Positions 1 through 6,663 of a DNA stretch of 64,000 nucleotides are shown here, piece after piece. The notes below the pieces were generated by a model. The model made no database searches. It had not been told where the DNA came from and saw nothing but the letters and a program-made list of their open reading frames with translations. How positions within the stretch are numbered: the first letter of the stretch is position 1; each line of letters starts with the position of its first letter. Source of the DNA: Tenacibaculum sp. 190524A05c (GTDB taxonomy: Bacteria; Bacteroidota; Bacteroidia; Flavobacteriales; Flavobacteriaceae); contig NZ_OZ038523.1 of the NCBI RefSeq assembly GCF_964036595.1, forward strand, positions 276,501-340,500, read 5' to 3'. The translations under genes and the position numbers were made by a program.

Positions 1-237
1 ATAAAAATCAGTATTATCTGTATAAGAACGATATCCTGGATCATTTAATGCATTTCTTCTGTAGCATAAGAATTTCCATTCATGGTCACTATAATTATCA
101 TCATCTTCACCATAATCAATTGGTGAATTAGTAGGATTACCAAATCCATTTAAAAAACCACCACCACCATCAATTTTTCGTAGTTCTTTAGTGGTTAACG
201 TTTTTACATTATTAATATTTGAAATATTTTTTTTCAT
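1..237 (-). CDS. GG-leader secreted peptide precursor (partial, runs off left edge)
   Basis: The reading frame is open for 79 codons from the ATG at 237 down to base 1 and is cut by the window edge. The N-terminus (MKKNISNINNVKTLTTKEL, then RKIDGGGG) is a charged leader ending in a double glycine around residues 24-27. That is the pattern of bacteriocin-type and Bacteroidota natural-product precursors, which are cleaved and exported by C39-peptidase ABC transporters. The core is acidic (GEDDDNYSD, residues 43-51) and then has WKFLCYRRN (54-62), which matches the F-x-C-Y motif of the peptides at 666 and 1084. It starts only 33 bases after the stop of the peptide at 271-495 with no hairpin between, so the two are probably one transcript. 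Function is inferred from the leader only. Confidence 0.72.
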   Translation of the reverse strand, partial: MKKNISNINNVKTLTTKELRKIDGGGGFLNGFGNPTNSPIDYGEDDDNYSDHEWKFLCYRRNALNDPGYRSYTDNTDFY

Positions 238-270
238 GATTATTTTTGATTTAGAAGGTTAATGTTTTTA

Positions 271-495
271 CTATACAGGATCAACAGGTCCATTATTGTT
301 TCCTCCACTAGTGTTATTACTTCCACCTGAAGTGTTTGTGTTACAGTTACAAAATAGAGGTTTAGGAATAGTGCTTTGAAAATAAGAATCTAATGCACAC
401 CATTCAAAACAGGGAATGGCTCTTCCTCCTCCGTTAATGGTTTTTTGCTCTATTTTGTTTAGAGCTTTTCCAAAGTTTAAAATGTTTTTTTTCAT
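271..495 (-). CDS. GG-leader peptide precursor, four cysteines, Asn/Gly-rich tail
   Basis: This is a 74-residue precursor. The leader MKKNILNFGKALNKIEQKTI ends in NGGG (residues 21-24), the usual double-glycine processing site. The predicted core is about 50 residues. It has a C-x3-C pair (CFEWC), a CNC pair, and a low-complexity tail built from NTSGG/NNNGP units. The core lacks the F-x-C-Y motif of its neighbours, so it is a different product sharing the leader type. The upstream region (about 550-565) carries the element also found before the peptides at 666 and 1084. It probably leads a two-gene transcript with the peptide at 1-237. Bacteriocin, signal or modified peptide are all possible; no maturation gene is visible in the window. 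Confidence 0.72.
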   Translation of the reverse strand: MKKNILNFGKALNKIEQKTINGGGRAIPCFEWCALDSYFQSTIPKPLFCNCNTNTSGGSNNTSGGNNNGPVDPV

Positions 496-549
496 GATTA
501 ATATTATTTAATTTATACATGAATGTAAAAAGGTTTAGAAGCTTTTTTA

Positions 550-566
550 TTAGAATGTTTCCGAAC
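550..566 (-). promoter_or_regulatory. Conserved upstream element of the peptide cluster, copy 1
   Basis: Read on the minus strand the site is GTTCGGAAACATTCTAAT, about 55-70 bases before the start codon at 495. Near-identical blocks lie at the same distance before two neighbouring peptide genes. It is probably a regulator or promoter element, by inference from conservation of sequence and spacing. Confidence 0.5.
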
Positions 567-616
567 TTATTGTTATAATTTGTAAATGATATGGTCTTAC
601 CATTTAAAAATAAAAA

Positions 617-640
617 AAGCGAACTTTGGAAAGTTCGCTT
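617..640 (-). terminator. Intrinsic terminator of the peptide gene at 666-926
   Basis: An 11-bp perfect stem (AAGCGAACTTT / AAAGTTCGCTT) with a 2-base loop is followed on the minus strand by a T-rich run (bases 616-604). Its stem shares the GCGAACT core with the terminator at 1057-1078. Confidence 0.85.
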
Positions 641-665
641 AGGTCTTAGAATATTATTTTAGGAA

Positions 666-926
666 TTAATATGGCCAACAGATATAAACACTACCAGTTT
701 CGTCATAATTAGAAATATGACTAAAACTATTTGGATTTTGATACCTTGTGTAACAAGCAAATTTTCCACCAGGAGTCCAATAATCTTTATCGCCCTCACT
801 TAATGTTGAACCTTTTGATCCTGTTGAACCTGAACCTGCTCCAATTCCACCTTTACCTTGAATAGCTTCAGTTTCATTTTTAGTTAATTCTTTAACTCCA
901 TCTAACTTTAAAATTCTTTTTAACAT
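666..926 (-). CDS. GG-leader secreted peptide precursor with C-x24-C core
   Basis: This is an 86-residue precursor. The leader MLKRILKLDGVKELTKNETE continues to AIQGKGG (residues 21-27), a double-glycine site. The next stretch is Gly/Ser/Thr-rich (GAGSGSTGSKGST). The C-terminal core starts KFACYTRYQNP and ends VYICWPY, with two cysteines 24 residues apart that could form one disulfide. The leader is strikingly like that of the peptide at 55245 (ILKLxGVxxLTKN). It has its own terminator and upstream element, so it is a separate transcription unit. The family (GG-leader peptide) is well supported by the leader; antimicrobial or signalling activity is inference. Confidence 0.75.
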   Translation of the reverse strand: MLKRILKLDGVKELTKNETEAIQGKGGIGAGSGSTGSKGSTLSEGDKDYWTPGGKFACYTRYQNPNSFSHISNYDETGSVYICWPY

Positions 927-954
927 GATTGATCTTATTTTATGGTTAATACTT

Positions 955-962
955 TAAAGTTA
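955..962 (-). promoter_or_regulatory. Candidate -7 element for the peptide gene at 666-926
   Basis: On the minus strand this reads TAACTTTA, one base off the Bacteroidota -7 consensus TAnnTTTG. It lies 28 bases before the start codon. The peptide gene at 1084 has TAATTTTA at exactly the same distance (1361-1368). Confidence 0.4.
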
Positions 963-983
963 TCTAAATGAGAAATGCAGAAG

Positions 984-1001
984 TCTTAGAATTTTCCGAA
1001 A
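984..1001 (-). promoter_or_regulatory. Conserved upstream element of the peptide cluster, copy 2
   Basis: The minus-strand sequence is TTTCGGAAAATTCTAAGA, 58-75 bases before the start at 926. It aligns with the copies at about 550-566 and 1390-1408. It sits roughly 22-39 bases upstream of the candidate -7 box, so it overlaps or precedes the -33 region. Confidence 0.5.
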
Positions 1002-1056
1002 CAGTTGTTTTAGTGTATAAAAGGACATATTTATTTTTTAAGTGTAGAAATAAAAA

Positions 1057-1078
1057 AGGCGAACTATGTAGTTCGCCT
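1057..1078 (-). terminator. Intrinsic terminator of the peptide gene at 1084-1332
   Basis: A 10-bp perfect stem (AGGCGAACTA / TAGTTCGCCT) with a 2-base loop lies five bases after the stop codon, with a T run following on the minus strand (1057-1052). It is related in sequence to the hairpin at 617-640. Confidence 0.85.
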
Positions 1079-1083
1079 AAATT

Positions 1084-1332
1084 TTAATTTAATACTGGTC
1101 CTAATGGATCAGAAATTGAATCGTCAAATTGATAGTTTGCATCAAAAGGAAAACAAACGGTAGTTGCAGAGCTTAAATCTATTGGTGAAATAAAAAAGCG
1201 ATTTCCTGAATTGTTACGATAACATTTAAAAGAAACATTCGGATTATCATCTCCAATTCCAGATAAATGCCCTCCGCTAATTTTTTTTTGCTCTTCTTTT
1301 CCTAATAATTTTACATTTTTAAAATCTAACAT
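1084..1332 (-). CDS. GG-leader secreted peptide precursor with C-x22-C core
   Basis: This is an 82-residue precursor. The short leader MLDFKNVKLLGKEEQKKISG ends in a double glycine at residues 20-21. The core contains FKCYRNNSGNRFF and TTVCFPFD, giving F-x-C-Y then C-F-P with 22 residues between the cysteines. This is the same arrangement as the peptide at 666. The C-terminus is longer and acidic (FDDSISDPLGPVLN). It has its own upstream element (1390-1408), a UTR resembling its neighbour's, and its own terminator. It is likely a paralogue of the 666 peptide by duplication of the whole unit including control regions. Its activity is unknown. Confidence 0.73.
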   Translation of the reverse strand: MLDFKNVKLLGKEEQKKISGGHLSGIGDDNPNVSFKCYRNNSGNRFFISPIDLSSATTVCFPFDANYQFDDSISDPLGPVLN

Positions 1333-1360
1333 GATTGATTATATTTTTTGGTTAATACCT

Positions 1361-1368
1361 TAAAATTA
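1361..1368 (-). promoter_or_regulatory. Candidate -7 element for the peptide gene at 1084-1332
   Basis: The minus strand reads TAATTTTA, a one-mismatch fit to TAnnTTTG, 28 bases before the start codon. This is the same distance as in the neighbouring unit. Confidence 0.4.
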
Positions 1369-1389
1369 AATCAACGTTAAAAGGATAAT

Positions 1390-1408
1390 TAGAAAGATTT
1401 TCTGAAAT
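1390..1408 (-). promoter_or_regulatory. Conserved upstream element of the peptide cluster, copy 3
   Basis: The minus-strand sequence ATTTCAGAAAATCTTTCTAA lies 58-76 bases before the start at 1332. It shares TTC[GA]GAAA followed by TTCTAA with copies 1 and 2. Here the two halves are a few bases further apart. Confidence 0.45.
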
Positions 1409-1437
1409 GTAGGTTATAGTTTCTGATTTGTAGAATT

Positions 1438-2019
1438 TCAAGAGTTAGTGTGTTTTGCTAACAATTGTAAAATTTTCTTACCTCTTGCTGTACATCCTTT
1501 ACTTTCGTGTATAACTTTCGTCCTTATAATATGTTCAAGTTCAGGGTGAACCCAGTCTCTATGTTTACCAAACAAATACAAAGTATTCATAGTATAGGCT
1601 TTTACCGCAATCTTTTGTTCGGTTATCAACCAATCAAATCCAGTTTCTATAATTAAAGTTATCTGTTCGCTAGTTATAGTTTCTTTGGTTTTATTATTTG
1701 ATGTATTGGTGTAAGCAGTAGCTAAATGTTCACAAATTTTTGCACAAGTTCTAAGAGCTCCGTCAAATTGTAAATTTTGTAGACCTTTTGTAAAGGTATC
1801 TAAATGAGGTAAAACATGGTTAATTCCATGATGTGTACAAATCCATTCTAAAATCCAAGCAGCTTTAATTGACAATTTATTATTTACATCAAATGTTAAA
1901 TCTACTAGAGGTTTAATCAATTCAGGCTGTTCTAATACAATATTTGCAGCATTATTTCGATTTACTCTTTTAGGATTTTCCATACTGTGTAGTACAGAAA
2001 TTAAAAAATCAATACTCAT
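1438..2019 (-). CDS. HEAT-repeat-like helical protein of unknown function
   Basis: This 193-residue protein is predicted to be soluble and almost entirely helical. Segments such as AANIVLEQPELIKPLVDLTF, IKAAWILEWICTHHG and AVKAYTMNTLYLFGKHRDW look like successive HEAT/armadillo-type helix pairs. There is no signal peptide and no catalytic motif I recognise. Homologues in flavobacteria are usually called hypothetical or HEAT-repeat proteins, and some are mislabelled adenylosuccinate lyase. It stands alone on the minus strand, divergent from the MORN-repeat gene at 2083 (64-base gap). A scaffold or protein-interaction role is an inference from the repeats only. Confidence 0.6.
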   Translation of the reverse strand: MSIDFLISVLHSMENPKRVNRNNAANIVLEQPELIKPLVDLTFDVNNKLSIKAAWILEWICTHHGINHVLPHLDTFTKGLQNLQFDGALRTCAKICEHLATAYTNTSNNKTKETITSEQITLIIETGFDWLITEQKIAVKAYTMNTLYLFGKHRDWVHPELEHIIRTKVIHESKGCTARGKKILQLLAKHTNS

Positions 2020-2082
2020 ATTGGTATGGTTTATGTACTTTTACATTATAATTACTAAATATAAGGACAAAAGAAAGAAAGA

Positions 2083-2793
2083 ATGATAAAAGTTAATTTG
2101 TTAATTGTCTTAAGTTTTGTAGTAACTTCATTCACTGCATTTTGCCAAAAAACAAATCAGTTCGATGCTAATGGAGAACGTGATGGACTTTGGCGTAAAT
2201 ATTATAATAATGGAGATTTACGTTATGAAGGTGAATTTAAAAATGGGAAGGAAATAGGAACATTTACTTTTTATAACAGAGGATCTTCTTATCCTGCTAT
2301 TGTAAAAGTGTTTTCAAGTAAAACAGATACAGCTTCAGTAAAATTCTACAATAAAAGTAGAATTAAAACTACTGGGAAAATGATTGGAAAGAAAAGAGTA
2401 GGGAAGTGGATCTATTATTTTTCTGATGGTAAACGTGTATTCTCTGAAGAAAATTATGATAATGGTATTTTAAACGGAGTTGTTAAAAACTATTACGACA
2501 ACGGAAATGTAACAGAAGAAACGTATTATAAAGAAGGTAAAAAGCACGGAACATCTAAAATTTATACCGAAAACGGAGTTTTAATTGAAGATGTGAACTA
2601 CGAAAATGGAAAACTGAATGGGGAAGGAAAATACTTCGATATAAAAGGTGTTATTAAGGAGAAAGGAATGTTTAAGGATGGTGAGCGATTTGGAAAATGG
2701 GAGTATTACATTGATGGAGAAGTTTCTAAAAAAGGTCGTCCTAGAAAGAATTTATTGAAAGATGATGCTGAACCTGAAGAGGAAGAAGAGTAA
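2083..2793 (+). CDS. Exported MORN-repeat (YwqK-like) protein
   Basis: This is a 236-residue protein. Residues 1-21 form a signal peptide (hydrophobic stretch ending SFTAFCQ). The rest consists of MORN_2-type repeats with the signature G-x-W/x-x-Y-Y/F-x-x-G-x-x-x-x-E, for example DGLWRKYYNNGDLRYEGEF, GKWIYYFSDGKRVFSEENY, GVVKNYYDNGNVTEETYY and GKWEYYIDGEVSKKG. The C-terminal tail is acidic (DDAEPEEEEE). Proteins with these repeats are often labelled toxin-antitoxin YwqK family antitoxin, but no toxin gene is adjacent and the signal peptide argues for a periplasmic or outer-membrane location. It precedes mnmA by 96 bases with a promoter-like box between, so it is probably transcribed separately. 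Confidence 0.75.
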   Translation: MIKVNLLIVLSFVVTSFTAFCQKTNQFDANGERDGLWRKYYNNGDLRYEGEFKNGKEIGTFTFYNRGSSYPAIVKVFSSKTDTASVKFYNKSRIKTTGKMIGKKRVGKWIYYFSDGKRVFSEENYDNGILNGVVKNYYDNGNVTEETYYKEGKKHGTSKIYTENGVLIEDVNYENGKLNGEGKYFDIKGVIKEKGMFKDGERFGKWEYYIDGEVSKKGRPRKNLLKDDAEPEEEEE

Positions 2794-2861
2794 AACTTTT
2801 CTATAAATTCAATTTATCACCCTATCAATATTACTCATATTAAAAAACAGATTCTTATTCG

Positions 2862-2869
2862 TAAATTTG
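2862..2869 (+). promoter_or_regulatory. Putative -7 promoter box of mnmA
   Basis: TAAATTTG is an exact match to the Bacteroidota -7 consensus TAnnTTTG, 20 bases before the mnmA start codon. A clear -33 TTG is not visible. Confidence 0.5.
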
Positions 2870-2889
2870 CAGCCTAAATTTAGCAATAT

Positions 2890-4077
2890 ATGAAAAGAGT
2901 AGTGGTTGGACTTTCAGGAGGAGTAGATAGTAGTGTTACCGCTTATTTATTAAAAGAACAAGGATACGATGTAATCGGATTGTTCATGAAGAATTGGCAT
3001 GATGATTCTGTTACCATTTCTGATGAATGTCCTTGGTTAGAAGATAGCAACGATGCTATGATTGTTGCTGAGAAATTGGGTATACCTTTTCAAACGGTTG
3101 ATTTAAGTGAACAATACAAAGAACGTATTGTTGATTATATGTTCGACGAGTACGAGAAAGGAAGAACACCTAACCCTGATGTTTTATGTAATAGAGAGAT
3201 AAAGTTTGATGTTTTTATGGATATTGCATTAAGCTTGGGAGCAGATTATGTTGCTACAGGTCACTATTGCAGAAAAGATGAGGAAATTATAGATGGAAAA
3301 CCAGTATACAAACTTTTAGCAGGAAAAGATGGTAATAAAGATCAATCTTATTTCTTGTGTCAATTATCTCAAGAGCAATTATCCAAAGCATTATTCCCAA
3401 TAGGAGAACTTACAAAACCAGAAGTAAGAGAAATTGCTAAAGAAGCAGATTTAATTACTGCTGAAAAGAAAGATTCTCAAGGTTTATGTTTTATTGGTAA
3501 AGTCAGATTACCTGATTTTTTACAGCAAAAGCTACAACCAAAAGAAGGTGTAATTGTACAAGTTCCAAATTCTTTTGAGCCTTATAATAAGCCATTACCA
3601 AGATTCGAAAATAAAGAGGCAGAGCTAACTTATAAATCAAAGAAATATGAATACGCTATAGCTGATGGAAAAGTTGTGGGTAAACATCAAGGAGCTCATT
3701 ATTTTACAAAAGGACAACGTAAAGGGTTAGCCGTTGGTGGTACTAAAGAACCATTGTTTGTGATTGAAACAGATGTAGAGGAAAATGTAATCTTTACTGG
3801 AGAAGGTAAAAACCATAAAGGCTTATACAGAAATGTTTTATTTGTTTCTAATGAAGAATTGCATTGGGTTCGAGAAGATTTAGCACTAGCTACAGATGAA
3901 ACTATGGAAGTTGAAGCAAGAATTCGTTATCGTCAGGCTTTAGAAAAAGCAAAATTGTATAAAGTTGAAAACGGATTGTTTGTAGAATTTGAAAATCCAC
4001 AATCTGCAATTCAAGAAGGACAATTCGTAGCTTGGTATAAGAATGAAGAACTATTAGGTTCAGGAGTTATTTCCTAA
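2890..4077 (+). CDS. mnmA: tRNA-specific 2-thiouridylase MnmA
   Basis: This 395-residue enzyme thiolates U34 at position 2 in tRNA-Lys, tRNA-Glu and tRNA-Gln in the cytoplasm, using ATP and a persulfide relay. The N-terminus carries the PP-loop ATP-binding motif GLSGGVDSS (7-15). The catalytic cysteine is C100 in [12 protein letters not shown], and the partner cysteine C200 lies in DSQGLCFIG, matching the family's C102/C199 pair. The C-terminal beta-barrel domain follows ([13 protein letters not shown] region, then GSGVIS). Length is usual for the family. It has its own -7 box. Its transcript ends in a strong hairpin at 4102-4144 that overlaps the start of the following protease gene. Confidence 0.97.
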   Translation: MKRVVVGLSGGVDSSVTAYLLKEQGYDVIGLFMKNWHDDSVTISDECPWLEDSNDAMIVAEKLGIPFQTVDLSEQYKERIVDYMFDEYEKGRTPNPDVLCNREIKFDVFMDIALSLGADYVATGHYCRKDEEIIDGKPVYKLLAGKDGNKDQSYFLCQLSQEQLSKALFPIGELTKPEVREIAKEADLITAEKKDSQGLCFIGKVRLPDFLQQKLQPKEGVIVQVPNSFEPYNKPLPRFENKEAELTYKSKKYEYAIADGKVVGKHQGAHYFTKGQRKGLAVGGTKEPLFVIETDVEENVIFTGEGKNHKGLYRNVLFVSNEELHWVREDLALATDETMEVEARIRYRQALEKAKLYKVENGLFVEFENPQSAIQEGQFVAWYKNEELLGSGVIS

Positions 4078-4101
4078 TCTATTTTGAATATAAAATTAAA
4101 T

Positions 4102-4144
4102 AAAAACAGTAACTTACAATCATGAAGAAGTTACTGTTTTTTTT
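4102..4144 (+). terminator. mnmA terminator containing the start codon of the next gene
   Basis: The left arm AAAAACAGTAACTT (4102-4115) pairs perfectly over 14 bp with AAGTTACTGTTTTT (4128-4141), and eight T residues run through 4137-4144. The 12-base loop holds the ATG (4122-4124) of the downstream protease, and the right arm plus T run encode its first residues (KLLFFL). Confidence 0.85.
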
Positions 4145-5750
4145 ATCACTAATTTTTAGTTGTAGTTTATTTGGGCAAGAGCATGCTTGGGTATATTTTA
4201 AAGATAAACCAAGCGAAGCTACTTTTATGTCATCTCCATTAACAATGCTTACACAAAGAGCATTAGATCGTAGAACAAAACAAGGAATTGCTTTAGATAG
4301 TAAAGATGTTCCAATTGAAACTTCCTATTACGATCAAATTAAAGCGGCAACGGGAATATCTGTAAAAGCGAAATCAAAATGGCTAAATGCGGTTCATGTT
4401 CTTGGATCAGTTTCAGATATTAACGCTTTAACTACGAGTTTTACTTTTGTAGACCGAATTGAATTTGCGAACAGATCATTAAATACGAGCAGTACTGTAG
4501 TAGCAAAATCGGCGAAAGTCATAAATAATCATAAGAATAAACTTGAAACTAAAAAACCTACCTATAACTACGGAGATGCAACTAACCAAATTGAAATGTT
4601 AGGTGGAGATTTTTTACATGAGAATGGATTTACAGGAAATGGAATACATATAGCAGTAATTGATGCAGGATTTCCAAACGTAAATACATTACCGGCTTTT
4701 TCTAGAATAAGAACCAATAATCAAATTTTAGGAGGTTATGATTTTGTGAATAGAAGTGATAATTTTTATACAGGAAATTCGCATGGAACTCATGTGTTAT
4801 CTGATATAGCAGCTTATAAAGATGGAGATTTTATAGGAACAGCTCCAGATGCTTCATTTTATTTGTTTAGAACAGAAGATGCTGCAAATGAAACTCCTTT
4901 AGAAGAATCGTTATGGGTTGAAGCTGCAGAAAGAGCAGATAGTTTGGGAGTTGATATTGTCAATACATCTTTAGGATATTCTACATTTGACAATTCGAAT
5001 TATAATTATAGCTATAGCGATATGGATGGGCAAACCACTTTCATAACTCGTGGTGCTGAAATTGGAGCTTCTAGAGGAATGCTAATGGTTACTTCGGCCG
5101 GTAATTCTGGTAATAGTCCATGGAAATATATTAGCGCCCCAGCGGATGCAAATTCAGTATTTACAATTGGTGCAGTTAACCAATTAGAAGTTATTGCAAA
5201 CTTTAGTTCTTATGGTCCTACTTCAGATGGAAGAGTAAAGCCAGACGTTTTAGCACAAGGTCAGAACGTTTATATTGTAAATTATTTCACTGGTAATAAT
5301 GCTACTTCAAATGGTACATCATTTTCTTCTCCAGTAATTGCTGGGGTTTTGGCTTGTTTTTGGCAAGCTTTGCCTGATAAAACTAATTTTGAAATCATGA
5401 CATTAATAAGAGAGTCTGCCGATAAATTTAGAAATCCTACGGATCATCATGGGTACGGAGTTCCAGATTTTAATGCTGCATATAATTTAACTTTATCGGT
5501 TGACGAAGATTCTTTTGATAATTTTAAAGTATTTCCTAATCCTATAGACGATTTAGTTACTCTAAATGGAATTGATGGAGATTTAAAGGAATATTCGCTA
5601 AAAATATATAGTGTCTTAGGGAAGCAGATTCTTCATAAACAGGAATTGACTTCGAATAGCATAAACTTATCAAATTTAAAAACTGGAATTTACTTTTTGA
5701 ATTTAAGTAATGGTAATAAAAGTAAAGTTATCAAACTAATAAAGAAATAG
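4122..5750 (+). CDS. Secreted S8 (subtilisin-like) serine protease with T9SS sorting domain
   Basis: This is a 542-residue protein. The signal peptide covers residues 1-19 (MKKLLFFLSLIFSCSLFGQ). A propeptide-like region follows to about 150. The peptidase S8 domain has the triad D181 (AVIDAGFP), H221 (GNSHGTHV) and S400 (NGTSFSSP), with oxyanion N328 (SAGNSG). The last roughly 75 residues (from VFPNPIDD, with SLKIYSVLGK, LKTGIYFLNL and VIKLIKK) are a type A C-terminal sorting domain of the type IX secretion system. It is therefore predicted to be exported to the cell surface or medium. The start codon and signal-peptide codons lie inside the mnmA terminator hairpin, so expression may depend on read-through or on RNA folding. 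Substrate is unknown. Confidence 0.93.
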   Translation: MKKLLFFLSLIFSCSLFGQEHAWVYFKDKPSEATFMSSPLTMLTQRALDRRTKQGIALDSKDVPIETSYYDQIKAATGISVKAKSKWLNAVHVLGSVSDINALTTSFTFVDRIEFANRSLNTSSTVVAKSAKVINNHKNKLETKKPTYNYGDATNQIEMLGGDFLHENGFTGNGIHIAVIDAGFPNVNTLPAFSRIRTNNQILGGYDFVNRSDNFYTGNSHGTHVLSDIAAYKDGDFIGTAPDASFYLFRTEDAANETPLEESLWVEAAERADSLGVDIVNTSLGYSTFDNSNYNYSYSDMDGQTTFITRGAEIGASRGMLMVTSAGNSGNSPWKYISAPADANSVFTIGAVNQLEVIANFSSYGPTSDGRVKPDVLAQGQNVYIVNYFTGNNATSNGTSFSSPVIAGVLACFWQALPDKTNFEIMTLIRESADKFRNPTDHHGYGVPDFNAAYNLTLSVDEDSFDNFKVFPNPIDDLVTLNGIDGDLKEYSLKIYSVLGKQILHKQELTSNSINLSNLKTGIYFLNLSNGNKSKVIKLIKK

Positions 5751-5840
5751 AATTTCTAAGGTTTACGCTTCGGAATTAGAAGACCAATTACTAAGATACT
5801 TCATTACATTATTAATGGCTTTGTTTAACACAAAAGCTAG

Positions 5841-6653
5841 TTGAAGTTGGAATCAAGATTAATTGATGAAATAAGCATTGAAATGAAAATAAGAACTAAA
5901 AAAGATGTTCAGAAATTAGACGAAAAAATTAAAACTGAATTAGGAATAGATGTAAGCGAATATAAAAACGAAGATGTTGCAGAGAATTTTGCAGAATTAC
6001 TAATGTTACCTTCATATATGGTATCATGGGTAATAAGACCAATTATCTTTTCATTTATTCTTTATGTCATTGGATTTTATACATTGAATTTAGTTCATGT
6101 AGAATATCTGTTATATGCGTTACTTGGGTTCTTGTTTTTTATGTTATCAGGTGTAGCTTTTGGTTTTCTGTTATTAATGTTTAAGATGAAAAAGGATATT
6201 TGGAGTATTGCAGATTACTCTTTGGATATTTTAAAGCTTTCAGTGGAAGATTTATCAAGTGTGAATAATCAAATTACTGAAGAGAATAAAAAGGATGTAC
6301 TCTCCCTTTTATTTAAAGGAATCATTCATATTGTTACCATTCCTATGCTTTCCCAGTCTGTTGCGAAAAAAGTTCCTGTTTTAGGGAATCTTGCTGGAGG
6401 AATTATTAAGAGAGTATTAGTGGCGATATCCGATAAGTTAGAGTTTGAAGAAGATAATATTGACGATTTTGCAGAAGAAACAACTCAAGGCGATAGTAAA
6501 ATTTTAAGTTCCTATATTTTTACAATTACCAAAGTATCAGAAGGTTTAGAGAAATTTGTGAATTTTACATTCAAGGTTGCAAGATTTCCTATAATCATTT
6601 TTGCTCTTTTTTCCTTTGTGTTATTGTTTCTCTTCTTATATTTAATTCACTAA
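5841..6653 (+). CDS. Membrane protein of unknown function
   Basis: This is a 270-residue protein with a TTG start at 5841; an internal ATG at 5883 (MKIRTKKDV) is an alternative. The N-terminal 55 residues are charged and helical. Then come two closely spaced membrane segments (about 58-85 and 88-112), a soluble stretch with an amphipathic region around 150-185, and a final membrane segment at the C-terminus (about 247-269). I recognise no domain. It lies 10 bases upstream of the nitronate monooxygenase-family gene and is probably co-transcribed with it, but this gives no functional clue. A box one base off the -7 consensus (TGGCTTTG) lies just upstream at about 5817. Confidence 0.6.
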   Translation: MKLESRLIDEISIEMKIRTKKDVQKLDEKIKTELGIDVSEYKNEDVAENFAELLMLPSYMVSWVIRPIIFSFILYVIGFYTLNLVHVEYLLYALLGFLFFMLSGVAFGFLLLMFKMKKDIWSIADYSLDILKLSVEDLSSVNNQITEENKKDVLSLLFKGIIHIVTIPMLSQSVAKKVPVLGNLAGGIIKRVLVAISDKLEFEEDNIDDFAEETTQGDSKILSSYIFTITKVSEGLEKFVNFTFKVARFPIIIFALFSFVLLFLFLYLIH

Positions 6654-6663
6654 AAGATCAATT

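Noticed and set aside
2083..2793. Toxin-antitoxin system based on the YwqK-like label
   Set aside because: No toxin gene is adjacent and the protein has a signal peptide; MORN repeats alone do not support an antitoxin role.
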